The notes under the pieces: generated by a model
Seen by the model: the letters and a program-made list of their open reading frames with translations, nothing else
Told to the model about the DNA's origin: nothing
Databases searched by the model: none
Program-made: the position numbers and the translations under genes
Part shown: one piece after another, positions 43,911-54,711 of the stretch
How the letters are laid out: each line of letters starts with the position of its first letter
How positions within the stretch are numbered: the first letter of the stretch is position 1
From: Hysterangium stoloniferum
Lineage: Eukaryota > Basidiomycota > Agaricomycetes > Hysterangiales > Hysterangiaceae
Length of the DNA: 64,000 nucleotides
Reading direction: 5' to 3'
Assembly: GCA_015178975.1 (NCBI GenBank)
Contig: WHVD01000176.1
Coordinates: 62,001-126,000, forward strand

Positions 43911-46900
43911 TCAATCGTGTAATTCCAACACTCCCTGCTCCAACTCATCGAGATCATCGCTCCAGTACCCTCCTTCTCCCCACACATCAACCACCATACC
44001 CTCAGTGCGCAACCCGCTCCCTTGTGCCACAGCTGTGTCCTCACGTGTGGTGGGTGCTTCCAATTCTGGTCTGCATCTGTCTATGCCGCTCACTGCCGAC
44101 TTAGAGGGCTGGCCACGTCTGCCCTGGTGGGACACAGCGTCGAGGCGTTGCTGAAGAGATGGTGCCGACTGTGTTGGGGCGCTCTTACGTGGCTTGGTCC
44201 TGCGACGGGAAGCACTCAAAGCATGCTGTTGGCGTGTTGTTGGGAGCCTATGGGAGCTGTCTGGGTGTGCAGACAGCCTTTCCACTAGTGGCATTTGGCG
44301 TTGCTCTCGCCAGGCCCAGCACCATTCCCTGGTGCAAGGCTTAGCCATAGGGACGGTTTGTGGCCTGTTGATATTATGCTGTGCTTCGAGGATCTGACGA
44401 TGCATTGACTCTAGGTGCCCCATTCGCAGATCCCAAGCAACCTGTACCCCCCTAAGCGCGCTATCGCGGACAGTGGCCATTGTTGCTGTCAAAATTTCCG
44501 TAGAGACCTGTGTGGGTAGACCCTGTGCCTCCATGGTGGGTAAGTCCTGCTCAGTGCTTGGACGTACTGATCCCACATAAATAGCAGATGCCTCTTTAGC
44601 GCTAGACCCAACAGATCGATGTCGACCACACCCTGGCATCACAGACATTTGTGCGACCTTGATGTGATCGGTGGACTGACCTCGGCCTTGCGGCAACAAA
44701 CGGACACTCGAAATGCCCAAGGCCTCCATGTATGCCTCCTTGTATGGTAACCATGTCTTCTCACCCGTGTTCCACAACACCTCAAACAAGGCATCAATGC
44801 CTTTTCCCGAGTGAGCCAAAATTATTTCTACCACCCACTCTCGTTGCTGACTGCCAAAGCCAGGGATTTGTCTCAGCTGCCTACCTGGGAATAGCTGGTC
44901 ATCATTTGGGATATGGATACGAAGTAAAGACGCGTGAAAGGAAGGGTTAATTCCCTGCTTCTTTAACTCCACTGACAGGTCCAGCTCATAGGTTGCACCT
45001 GGCTCCAATACGCGGGTGATCCTAAAAGGGCCAATGTATTTCGGCAGCAATTTGTGTGCCCGATGCTTTGGCAAACGTAAGTTTTTCGTGGACAGATAAA
45101 CAAGGTCATTGATGCTAAACTTGGCAGCCCTCCTATGGCGGTTTGCCTGTCGCGTCTGCTTGACCCTTGCCGCCAGGATTTCATCATGGGCACTCATTAT
45201 GGCCAGCTTCATGCATTCTGCAAAGGCAAGAACGCCGGGATATTGTGTGTTGCTTTCCCAGAGCAACAGCCGTGGCATCCGGCCATAATTCAAGAAGAAT
45301 GGTGAGAACCCGGTTGTTTCAGAGGTAGCATTATTCATAGCAAACTCGATCGCAGGCAGTTTTGACACCCAATCCTTCTGGTTTGGTGCTATACACTGCC
45401 TCAGCATCTGTGTCATCGTTCTATTTGCTCGCTCAGTCGCTCCATCCGTTTGAGGATGGTATGCTGAAGACATCCTCAATTCAACCCCTATTAACCGGTG
45501 AAGGTCTCTCCAGAACAGGCTCGTAAATAGTGAGTCTCGATCGCTGATTATCTTAAGCGGCAGGCCATGCAGCTTGTAAACATGCTCGAATATTACTTCA
45601 GCCATTTGCATAGCAGTATAATTGCCCCGTGCTGGAACTAGGTGAACCATGCACGTTAAATGGTCAATAATGACACAGATGTTATCAAACTCCCCAAGGC
45701 GGTTCTTGGACAGCAGTAATGGTCCCACAAAATCGACTCCAATTGCCTCCCATGGTTGTGAGGGCACCTCCAATGAACGAAGATGTCCCTGCGGCTTCTG
45801 AGTATCTGATTTCGACATCGCACACACACTGCAAGACCTGCAAAACAACTCGACATCCTTGGTTAAAGACGGCCACCATACGTTAGATCGTAGGTATGTG
45901 GCAGTTTTCCTTGCCCCTAAGTGTGCCAGGATCGAGTGAGCGTGCGAGATAATTATTTCCCGCACCCTTTGAATGCCTACCATAATATCCGGGATACACA
46001 GTAAGTTGACCTTCTCTGACTTCAGAAACAAGAGGCCCTCCTGCAATGTAAACCCCTTATACTCCAGGGGTGCTGCCCATATCTTAGCGAAGAAGTCATC
46101 CGATCCATACTGTTGTCGAAGTGCATCCAGGATGTGGATGTCTGGGTGACCCTCTGACATTATCCTCGCTAGCGGAAACTCAGAACGTGTGTTTGTCTGA
46201 ATCCCCGGTAACTCGCCCTCCATTGCCAATTGTGAGGTGTATCCTATGTCATCCTGCCGACTATTGTTGCCTGACTGATCCAGCCCTTCTTGCAAACTAG
46301 AATCTGCACCCCATTCTGTATCTGCATTGGCCACCCCTTTTCCCGGTTGTCCCTTTCGTCTCTTGCTCTGAGTCTTCAACCCTGCCAGAGTTGCATAAGA
46401 TGGGCGTGAGCGTGTGGCCAGCCTGCTGGACCGTCTGGTTGCCTCTGTTAACACCGCTGCTGCTAACCCTGTATACAGTGGTGTCGACATGCTGTTGAGG
46501 CAGCCTCCTTGTGGCCTGTAAGGTACTCCTCTCTCCTCCTCGTCCCCCTCAGGAGTCTCACTTACATATTCTGTTTCCGCCCGAACGGTTCCGAGTGGTT
46601 CATCACTGTAAATGCGGGACAGTGCATCAGCAAAAGTATTCGCCTGGCCAGGAATGTACTGGATCTCGAAATCGAATTCGTTGAGCAGGTCTAGCCACCT
46701 TGTCTGCCTGGGGGACAAACTTCTTTGTGTAAGTATATATTCTATGCCCTTATGGTCGGTACAAATCCGAAATTTTACCCCCAACAGCTGTGGCCGAAAC
46801 CGTTTCAATGATTCCACAATGGCTAGGAGCTCCTGTTCATGCACAGGATAGTTCTGTTGAGCCGAGTTGAATTTCCCAGACCAAAAGGACACCACAGCCG

Positions 46901-47847
46901 CTTTTTGAAAGTCGTCCCCTTGGCTGAGAATGCCACTCGCTCCTGTTAAGGAAGCGTCAGTTACCAAATTAATAGTGGAATGGCCTGGTGAGTAATCTAA
47001 TGCAATGTGATACTTGTCACGATGAGACTGAACAATCTGCTTAACCTCTTCGAAGGCACGTTGCTCAGTTGCGCCCCACCTCCATGGTCTGTTTACCCCT
47101 GTCTGATTAGCCAGGATGGCCATCAGGATTCTTACCCCTTCACAGTTGTTCGCAAGGTATCCTACTGCCCCCAAAAACCCAGCCAACAGTAACTTGTTCG
47201 TCGGAATTTTCCAGTTCGTGACTGAGTCCACCTTATGGGGGTCCATTTTTATCCCTTTATCATTGACCACATGACCTAGAACTCGCAATTCAGGAGCAAA
47301 TAAGTGCATTTTGTCGACAGCCAGGTATAGCTTCTCTTGATGGAGCACCTTAAACACGGTATGTAAATGCTTCACATGATCGCCAATGGAATCTGAATAT
47401 ACGACTATATCATCCAGATAGACATCCATGAAAACGCCAATGTAAGGAGCGAATAGGTGGTTCATCAACGTCTGGTATGTGGACGACCCATTGCAATCGC
47501 CAATCTGTAATGTTAAGCTTTCCATAGTGCCATCTGGAGAGGTAAACAATGTCCGATGGACATGCTCTGGCACCACTCGAATCTGCTCGTATGCATCCTT
47601 TCCATCTATTAGACTCCGATACTTATGCCGCACAATGTTCCTTAGAATGGCTTCAATATCCGGCAAGGGTGTAGCCAGCTTATACGTGTTAGCATTCTGC
47701 TCACGTTTATCCACTACCGTGCGAATCCGCAGCTTTCCATCAGCTTTTGGAGGCTTAGGAATGATGAGCATAGGACATGCGTTTGTACCTGTGGCTACCT
47801 GCCATCTCCCATTCCTCAGGTACACTGTTTTCTTTTCCTGCCATAGA
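43911..47847 (-). CDS. Gypsy pol: RT, RNase H, integrase, chromo-like domain (interrupted at 5' end)
   Basis: 1,304 codons open from Met at 47825, with the frame continuing upstream to the solo LTR at 47853 (RALWQEKKTVY before the Met). RT: NACPMLIIPKP at 15-25, VVDKREQN, catalytic YLDD at 136-139. RNase H: TDASLTGASGIL at 289-300, HEQELLAIVESL, TDHKGIEYI. Integrase: HAHSILAHLGARKT with FCRSCSVC as zinc finger; catalytic D698, D762 and E798 (35 residues between the last two, as expected), with AYHPQTDGATERANR. A chromo-like segment at about 996-1030 (WVVEIILAHSG, FEVLWNTGEKTWLPY). The ~270-residue C-terminal tail is low in similarity to anything known. All catalytic residues are intact, so apart from the LTR insertion near its start the enzyme could be functional. 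The rest of RT continues in 49154-50556. Confidence 0.9.
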
Positions 47848-47848
47848 G

Positions 47849-47853
47849 CCCTC
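47849..47853. repeat. Solo LTR target duplication, left (CCCTC)
   Basis: CCCTC, repeated at 49149-49153; exact. Confidence 0.9.
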
Positions 47854-49148
47854 TGTGAGGTATCAGCTTTATCTCATAATATTCTCTTAATTTTCTTTGA
47901 ATTATTTAATATTTTCTCGAATTTCTATTGTATTTTTATTATGTTTATTGTGATAAATAGGCCTTATTCCTTTTAACTTCGCATAAATAATAGCATATAT
48001 GAACTCATATTATGCTATTATATCTTAGTTAATTTATTATAATTTTTAACTAATTATTTATATTTTATTTACTTAGTTATTACCTTTCGGCACCTTGTGC
48101 AGCTAGTTTGCGCATTTTTGGAGTCATGTGACGTATTACATAAGCCTCCAGTGTCGAGATGTCACAAAGGTCACGAATGTGACTACCCGAGTCACACAAG
48201 TCACGAACGTGACTACCCGAGTCATTATTAGGTTCCGCCGACTCATCATTTGCTCCCGTCCCGGGACCGCGGCCTTGAACCTTCATGTTCAAGCAAGAGG
48301 TTAGAACCCTTGTCTCAGAGAAGGGAATCACATGTTAAACAAAGGGTAAATAATGAGTAGAATGTGAGGTCATTATGATCTCACTAATGACCTCATAAAC
48401 TAAATAGTTAGCTAATCATTGAGTTAGCAAAATGTATATAAGGAGGGCCAAGTTTCCAATAAAACCAATCTATCTCACACATATTTTACAGTACAGCACA
48501 GAAGCTTACCTCATCATCCTAAGGACAATAATAGCCTTAGTCTGATACACTCACTGCAAGCACCTACACTGGCAGCATCTTGAATCTTTGTCAGCAACTC
48601 TTGGACTTAGCTAATCATCTAAGTTCCCCAGCCTGACAGCTACCCTTTAGGCTTATTAATTAGATAATAAACCTAATAAGTATCTAAGTATCCTTACTGA
48701 AATCCCTGCCAATACTAGATTACTCAAGGCCCAGCCCTAAGTTTATTGAATTAATCAAGTACAAGCACTCAGATAATCCAATACAATTTATTTTCTCTAT
48801 TAATAAATTATTTAACACCTTGTTAAATAACTATTAATAGTTACAAATAAGCATACAAGAATCCGAAGCTCTTATATCAAGTCTCTGCCAAGGTACTGAG
48901 CATATATTCAGCTTCCAGCCCCTATTCTCAAGGAATAGTTCTTGTATTTGCTAAAAGAGTCATACACAGTTCTATTGAACCTTTCAATAATCAAAATAAG
49001 CATTGATTTGAGTTGTTTAAGCTTCATAGCGCAGCTCATTAATCTATCAGTATTTAAATTACTGGACCTTTGCTTGTTTTATTGTTGAAGCTCTGTGACA
49101 CTATAGCATATATTGAGCTATCTAAGAGAATCCCCTGAATACATTACA
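47854..49148 (+). mobile_element. Solo LTR, 1,295 bp, inserted in pol
   Basis: TGTGAGGTATCAGC...GAATACATTACA with an exact 5-bp target duplication. Removing it with one duplication rejoins the pol codons CPEAMR|ALWQEKK without a frameshift. Contains a plus-strand TATA box (TGTATATAAGG, about 48433-48443), a 31-bp internal duplication (ACGAATGTGACTACCCGAGT and its repeat, 48172-48225), and no element interior. Left by recombination between two LTRs. Confidence 0.9.
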
Positions 49149-49153
49149 CCCTC
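49149..49153. repeat. Solo LTR target duplication, right (CCCTC)
   Basis: Exact match to 47849-47853. Confidence 0.9.
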
Positions 49154-50556
49154 ATTGCTTCTGGACACTTAGAAGGCTGCCATGAATAGATTTTACCCTC
49201 GTCAATTATTGGAATGGTATGATTCACTGCCCGTAGTGGAGGCAGCCCTGTCAGTGCAGTGTCTGGGTCTAAGTCCGCTGCTTCAGCTCGCAATTCAGCC
49301 TTTAAACTATCAAGCTCATCCTCGAAAACTTCAGCAACGGCGGACCGCAGTGTCTCAACAGCGTCTCCTTCCATTGGTAGTGGCTGGCTAGACCCAATGT
49401 TAACTCTTGTAGGATTCAAGCCTAGCATCACTCTATGTTGAAAAATAAACAGGGTTCCTAAAATCAAATCATAGGAATCGAGATTGGCGACATCAAAACG
49501 ACGTGAACAATTTATGTTCTGGTATACAAACTGAGCAGTCGCCGAATAATTGATTTTCGATCTCGACCCGTGAACAGCCAATTGCACAGTGAGTGGTTTG
49601 AGCAGTGGATTCTTAGTAACTCCTAGCTGATCAACCAACGTCATGGACATAAAATCTGCGAGTGACCCACTATCAATTAGGGCTTTCACAGGTCGTCCAT
49701 TTATGAATGCTTCAATGACAACTGGCTTGGGCAGCCACCGAGTAAAATCCTTGGGCTGCATTGAAGTATGCTTGACTGTCTCAATACCTTCATTTTTTAA
49801 TTGACTCCGTTTAGGTCCTAATGTTTTCCTCCTGGTGACATGGGCAGCATTTGCGAAAACAATAGGTTCCGACGACTCCTCCTGGGATACTGCCCGAGTC
49901 AATATATCAGGTACGGTCCACCCCTCATGCTGTAAATGGTCGGTTGTCACAGTATATCTTTTCCGTAATTCCCGATTGTGAATCTCATAGACCCCTGCAG
50001 TAAAGGAAACTCGGAATCGCTGCCGCTCCACTCCATTTACATCATTAAAAACACTTGTCTTATAGTAGACTCGGAAACGGAGATCCAGAAGATTGCACAT
50101 CGCCCCTTGACAATACCTTCGAAACGCTGGCATATCTTCAGCAAAACCAGGTATGTGCTCCTCATAGACGGCCTCTATTTTATCATCCATGTTCTCATTC
50201 AGCCTGACCACAGACCATGGCATAAACAGAGGTATGTCCGTGTGGATCTCGTCCCATATCCGAAGTCCCAATTCTTCTGTATATACCCTAAACCGGGCTT
50301 CAGGATTAATTCCCTCCTGCAGTGCTTCTTCAGGTGGAAAGTACTCCTTCAGGGCTTCGAGAAGATACTGCATTGGACTATTTCCCTCTATTCCCGGTGG
50401 GTCCTCATCCTCTATTGGCTCCCATTGGGCAGTTCCTCCTGCCATTGGGATAGCATTGCTAACTACTTGCGCAATTTCCCAGTCACCACTGAACAGGGCT
50501 TGTTTTGTAATCGCCATATATAAGTGGGGTTGTAAAAGATCCACGATTTCACACAC
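49154..50556 (-). CDS. Gypsy protease and start of RT
   Basis: Frame of 470 codons. Residues 60-230 resemble the end of the gag frame (EYFPPEEALQEGINPEARFR compared with gag's EYFGPDTAIAEGQNPLTRFE), possibly an old internal duplication. An aspartic protease follows: ALIDSGSLADFMS (catalytic D295-S-G) and DLILGTLF at 363-370. The final residues (VNHTIPIIDEGKIYSWQPSK) are the RT N-terminus, which continues beyond the solo LTR at 47847. The first Met at 50556 is not necessarily the real start: between gag and here translation probably depends on readthrough or frameshifting. Confidence 0.85.
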
Positions 50557-50708
50557 CCAATGTGTACCATCGAACGAGACCTGAAATCATTCTGTGTGTC
50601 GCATTCCCGCTGCCATAGACTCAAGTCGCGAAAAATGTGTACAACAACGCTGTTGTATAATCCTTGCCACTGTAACATGGTCTGCACAGTCGTCGGTGAG
50701 ATTTTTCC
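50557..50708 (-). other. gag/pol junction with UAG stop
   Basis: Gag ends at a TAG (GGT TAG GGA AAA on the minus strand). The same frame stays open afterwards to about 50463 and overlaps the protease frame, so expression of pol would need readthrough of UAG followed by a frameshift, or an intron. Alternatively the frame is broken by mutation. Confidence 0.5.
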
Positions 50709-52316
50709 CTAACCATTCAGGTCATTCACGATGCTTTGAGCAACAGTAAATCCTGGTTCCCGACATATAATTTTGCTAATTTGAAGAGGATCCCCAGGTA
50801 TGACGTTGTCTCTCACCCTGAAGTCTTCCACCGAATAGGACACCTCGAACCGTGTCAGCGGATTTTGACCCTCAGCTATGGCAGTATCAGGCCCAAAATA
50901 TTCAGTGATCGATCTCTGCAGCCAGGTGGCATAAATTTGATCGTGTAAGTTATTGAACTCCTGTTGTGTCTCTTCATCCTTAAACACGAATGAGGCCATA
51001 TGTAGTTGTAACTCTGCCCGTTCCTTCTTTCTTTCCAAATTGGTAAGTCGTTTTACTCGGACAGATCCAGCAGACACCGTTACCCCTTTTTTTGGTGCCG
51101 ACACGAACTTCCCGTGGGGACAGTTGCGGGATTCGTGACCCTCATTCTTGCATGAGAAACACCGCCCCTCTGCTCGAAGTTGATTCATCTCACTCTGACT
51201 TAATTTAGGATGTGGTTCGAGAGTGGTACCCCTTGGTCCAGATGGCTGGGAGTGGTAACTTTTCACCCCTTGGGTATCCATCTTCTGCCCGGTCTGACTC
51301 ACTAAATCTTTCTTTGGGGGCCATATCTGAGGTGATCGGGACGCTGTGTTTTCCCTCCTCCCTTTTTCAGCCAGTCGAAATTCTTGTGCAGCCTCAAACT
51401 GGGTAGCCGTTTTGGTAAGTTTCTTCCATGACGTATTGTCAGGATTGAGCCCATTATCTAACCATTTTTCTTTAATATAGTCATATGCCCCATCCCAGAC
51501 AATTTGCTTGAGTTGTCGCTCGTGGATATCAGGAAACCTTCTAGCGTTGTTTTCGACATCTCGTGCAAAATCACGAAAACACTTTCTACCCTGCCTGGTG
51601 GATGTTAGTTGCTTTCGCAGATGCACCTTATAATCGGCAGGAAAGCAGTAATCGAATAGGCCATCGTAGGCAGCCTTCAAGGTCCACTTCCGTTTGCTCA
51701 ACGCTACATGCTTCATATAGAAGGAGCTTGCCTTTCCATCAAGGAAGTATATGATCAATTTCACCGCCCACTTGCGATCGAACCCGTTGATCTCTGCCCA
51801 GAGATCATAAGCATATATAAATGCTTCGAGAATGTCAAGTTCAGCAGTGCCTGTATAGATCACAGCTTGCTTAGTCTTAACTCCAGCAAGCAGCTTCTTG
51901 GTTCGTTTCGCCTCAGCCTTGGACCGTTTGCATTTGACCTGTCTTACGCGCTGAGAGCTAGGTGAGTTTTTCTTTCTATGCTTCCTTCTTGTTTCAGAGT
52001 GACTTAGGGGAGCACCTTCCGATCCTGATCCAGACTCAGGGGAGTCGGTGCTACGTTCGCTGGCTGACGAATCTGACTCAGTTGAAATGCTATCTGACGA
52101 CTCATCGTCTCCATCGCTAGACGATGAGCTGCTTGAATGAGATGGTGGTCCGAATTTCCCTTGCCCTCCTACTGCAAAGTACCCACCCTCTGGCACTTGC
52201 GAAGGCTCCCGTACATAACGGCTAGTAACTTTCTTGGGCTTCCGCTCTTTCTGCGGCGGACTATTCTGCATTTCGCTCCCTTTGTACAGGTTCTTCAAGG
52301 GACGCTCGCCTTCCAT
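50709..52316 (-). CDS. Gypsy gag with CCHC zinc knuckle
   Basis: Structural protein that packages element RNA; 535 codons from an ATG 15 bp inside the right inverted repeat. Residues 60-125 form a Ser/Asp-rich acidic stretch followed by a basic one (RRKHRKKNSPS). The capsid-like core lies at 150-320 (YTGTAELDILEAFIYAYDLW, WAVKLIIYFLDGKASSFYMK, FRDFARDVENNARRFPD). The zinc knuckle CFSCKNEGHESRNC (C386, C389, H394, C399) binds nucleic acid. The frame is intact, with no stops. The start is supported by the purine-rich AAAGGGAAGGAAAGA directly before it and the inverted repeat border. Such a short leader is unusual for an LTR element. Confidence 0.9.
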   Translation of the reverse strand: MEGERPLKNLYKGSEMQNSPPQKERKPKKVTSRYVREPSQVPEGGYFAVGGQGKFGPPSHSSSSSSSDGDDESSDSISTESDSSASERSTDSPESGSGSEGAPLSHSETRRKHRKKNSPSSQRVRQVKCKRSKAEAKRTKKLLAGVKTKQAVIYTGTAELDILEAFIYAYDLWAEINGFDRKWAVKLIIYFLDGKASSFYMKHVALSKRKWTLKAAYDGLFDYCFPADYKVHLRKQLTSTRQGRKCFRDFARDVENNARRFPDIHERQLKQIVWDGAYDYIKEKWLDNGLNPDNTSWKKLTKTATQFEAAQEFRLAEKGRRENTASRSPQIWPPKKDLVSQTGQKMDTQGVKSYHSQPSGPRGTTLEPHPKLSQSEMNQLRAEGRCFSCKNEGHESRNCPHGKFVSAPKKGVTVSAGSVRVKRLTNLERKKERAELQLHMASFVFKDEETQQEFNNLHDQIYATWLQRSITEYFGPDTAIAEGQNPLTRFEVSYSVEDFRVRDNVIPGDPLQISKIICREPGFTVAQSIVNDLNG

Positions 52317-52331
52317 TCTTTCCTTCCCTTT

Positions 52332-52581
52332 GCGGGTAACCGCCCTAGTCTTCGATGGTAAGGGGTAAAGAGAAGACGCTGGAAGTTTTCGATCATTAGA
52401 GGGTTTCAGACGTATAAGAGGTTGTCAGGGAACGTAGCTTAGGAGGGCTAGCATAAATAGGTGAACCCCCCATTAGTTAGGGGGGTCTTTTTTCGAATTG
52501 GAGCCTATTCCTACTCTGTGCGTTCCGCTTCGTAAAGAGCTCAACTGAAGGATTACGCTATCTATAAAGCCGAACCTTACA
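52332..52581 (-). repeat. Right terminal inverted repeat (250 bp)
   Basis: Reverse complement of 43576-43825 with about four differences, three of them C/T transitions. A TATTTATG box faces gag about 120 bp upstream of the ATG, so this repeat probably supplies the promoter. Confidence 0.9.
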
Positions 52582-53409
52582 CAAGCAGGGATCTACAGGC
52601 GGTATAGGTATTCGTAAGAAGGCGACTCGCCCGATATCGGATTTTACGCGGGTAAGATGGTCTTCATTCAAATGATTTCAGCATGCAATGAAAGGCCATC
52701 ATCAGAAGCGTACATGCCTCAAGAGATCCACCCCCTCTTGAACGATTCTGCTCAATTGCCGCACAGTCAGCCGTTCGTCAAGCTGCCCAGTCGTCGTCAA
52801 TTCCTCGGGAGCGAACACGACCATTTCGGCAACTCTTTGGTACTCCTCCACACGTCGCGTGTAGTACAAGCACTTTCCAATCACAATGGACATCTCGGTG
52901 CCGTACAGTAGCTTCGTCCCGATCCGCTCTAGTGCCAGACCACAAAAGTAACCGGGGCCGACTTCAACGTCCGTTGAATTACGAATAACGGGTTCGGCCC
53001 ACCTAGTCATGGCGTCGCTTTCAAAGTCGGACAAGCCTTCCTCAATCACTAACGATTCCAGTAAGCCTTGCGGCGGTTCTATGCAAGCTGCAAAACCACG
53101 GCACTAAACGGAAAAAAAAAAAAGTTCGACACGTTGGAGTCGATCCCCGAAACAAAATATTAACATAGAATTTGTTGAATTCATGAATTAAGTGTGTTTT
53201 TGTTGATTGGTATATGTTTGTTATGATTTGGTTTATGGTAACAGAGGCCGTGATTTGTTTTATTACATCCCCACAGTCCCTGGAGTATATCCTGAAAATG
53301 ACTTTCGAGGACTGCGATCCGTTGAGATTCCAGGGAAACAGGAGAGATCACTCTGGGGTAGCTCTTCGACATGGTCAGGGTGACTAGGTACTACCTTCTG
53401 GTCAGACAT
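52582..53409 (-). pseudogene. Gene X copy F, exons 1-2 and start of exon 3
   Basis: Minus strand. Exon 1 from 53409 (degraded, HFQDILQGLWGCNKTNHGLC); exon 2 53110-52690 (LIEEGLSDFESDAMTRW; GPGYFCGLALERIGTKLLYG; ERLTVRQLSRIVQEGVDLLR), fully open; intron 2; exon 3 only to about 52582, where the inverted-repeat element starts. The rest of exon 3 and part of exon 4 are missing; the copy resumes at 43575. Confidence 0.8.
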
Positions 53410-53625
53410 GGGACACGTGAGATATAGACAAGAGGCGTGTCACAAGAATGGAGAGGGAATCGTTGACAAGGTTCCTCAAGCTTTTTCTATGTGTGAGACA
53501 CCGCTTTGAATGTAGTTCAAATTGCCAAATAACACTGGTCTACTAAGTCACTGCCCGCCTTCACAAGTACTGTTAGCCGAGATGACCTTTAAACGCCGAG
53601 AGTCAAAACATAGCATTATGACCAC
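53410..53625 (-). promoter_or_regulatory. Gene X promoter/leader (copy F)
   Basis: Conserved upstream block on the minus strand. GCCAAATAACACTGGTCTAC and the GTCACTGCC part are kept, while the GGAGGCGGGGCC motif is altered. Confidence 0.45.
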
Positions 53626-54200
53626 TGTAAATGCAGAAAATAATACATTAATTATAATAGATAAACTGCAAAGACAAAGGCTGTGAAGTATGTGCTACAC
53701 GGGTCTGTTCTCTTCATCTGAAATTTCTGTGCATATCGACAAGGGACTTTGAACTTCGCGTTCATGCAAACATCAGTCAGAGAACCCTTTTCATTCCATC
53801 CTTCTGCCGACGTACCGAGCCGTGCGGCCGAGTTGGGTTCCGCCATCCTCCGGCTCTTTCATTCCTTTTATGAAAAAAGAAATAGAATGGGCTATACTTC
53901 GATTAAAAGTCATGACAGAAAAGGAGAAGCAAGAACGCTTATGATGAACCCACGTGAAAAGTAATTACGGCAGACTCTTCGCTGGAAGCCCACCCTTTGT
54001 CGTTTAATAAATCGACCTATTTCATTTACACGGACATCATGATCTGAGGAACTTCAATTATGTCATATTTTCGGGAAAATCCTTATACCTCTTCCTCCAT
54101 ATTTATCACTATCCATATTTTCCATATTATCACGATCCATATTACTCACATTATCACTACCCAAATCTCTCAAGTTATCGCTATCCCTAACCCTGTCAAA
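53626..54200 (-). repeat. Copia LTR (unit F)
   Basis: Collinear minus-strand copy of the LTR (ATGTTTGCATGAACGCGAAG, GCCCATTCTATTTC, CATTATCAC repeats near 54110-54170). Its outer end is diverged and no copia coding remnant follows. Confidence 0.55.
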
Positions 54201-54711
54201 ATCTGCAATCTCCCCGTTATGTCTAGGAGTCTAACGACAGATTATTCCCTGGAATATCATTTATGCAAGTACTGTTGGATGCGTATTACTCACGTTATGG
54301 TTAACATTGGAAATGAGCGAAGAAACAACTCAATCCTAATGAGAGATGATAATTCCTTCTTCAGGAAAAATCTATGGTCGGTAAGAGTCCATTAATTGCA
54401 CTCAAGGAGAATGTACATGAGCTATAAAACTCAATTTATCATGGCTTGTACGATATAAGTGGGGCGTGATCCATTTTTGAGCACCCTGAAAGCAGAAGTT
54501 GAGGGAAAGGACCTAATATGTGCAACTTCAACATCATCAGTCCTCTAAGTGGTACAATTTTCAGTCGATTCCAATGCTTCAAAGTGATGAATAAGCTTAC
54601 AGGATCATAAAAATATAATGGAATTCAGGAGAGATATAAGACGCAAAAGCGACGGATGACACACGGATATAATACATGGTACACAGTCCATTGCTATATC
54701 ACTCAACCTTT
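54201..54711. other. No gene recognised
   Basis: Short frames only. The part near 54420-54470 (GAGCTATAAAACTCAATTTA) is shared with 24108-24150, another dispersed fragment. Confidence 0.4.

Larger units (their letters stand above)
43576..52581 (-). mobile_element. Gypsy-type gag-pol element bounded by 250-bp inverted repeats
   Basis: Complete gag, protease, RT, RNase H and integrase on the minus strand, but the termini are inverted repeats (43576-43825 and 52332-52581; about four mismatches in 250 bp by eye) instead of direct LTRs. The outermost bases are TGTAAGG...CCTTACA. The right repeat ends 15 bp before the gag ATG, leaving no room for a normal primer-binding site, and no clear purine tract precedes the left one. 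Without the solo LTR inside it (1,295 bp plus 5-bp duplication) the element is about 7.7 kb. Target flanks show no duplication and about 620 bp of gene X is absent. It may be a rearranged LTR element or a distinct class. Confidence 0.8.

Noticed and set aside
49978..50584. Plus-strand frames opposite the protease region
   Set aside because: Antisense shadows of a clear minus-strand gag-pol frame.
43576..52581. DIRS or Crypton-type element as explanation for inverted ends
   Set aside because: The integrase has a clear DDE triad with 35-residue spacing and a zinc finger; no tyrosine recombinase motif was seen.
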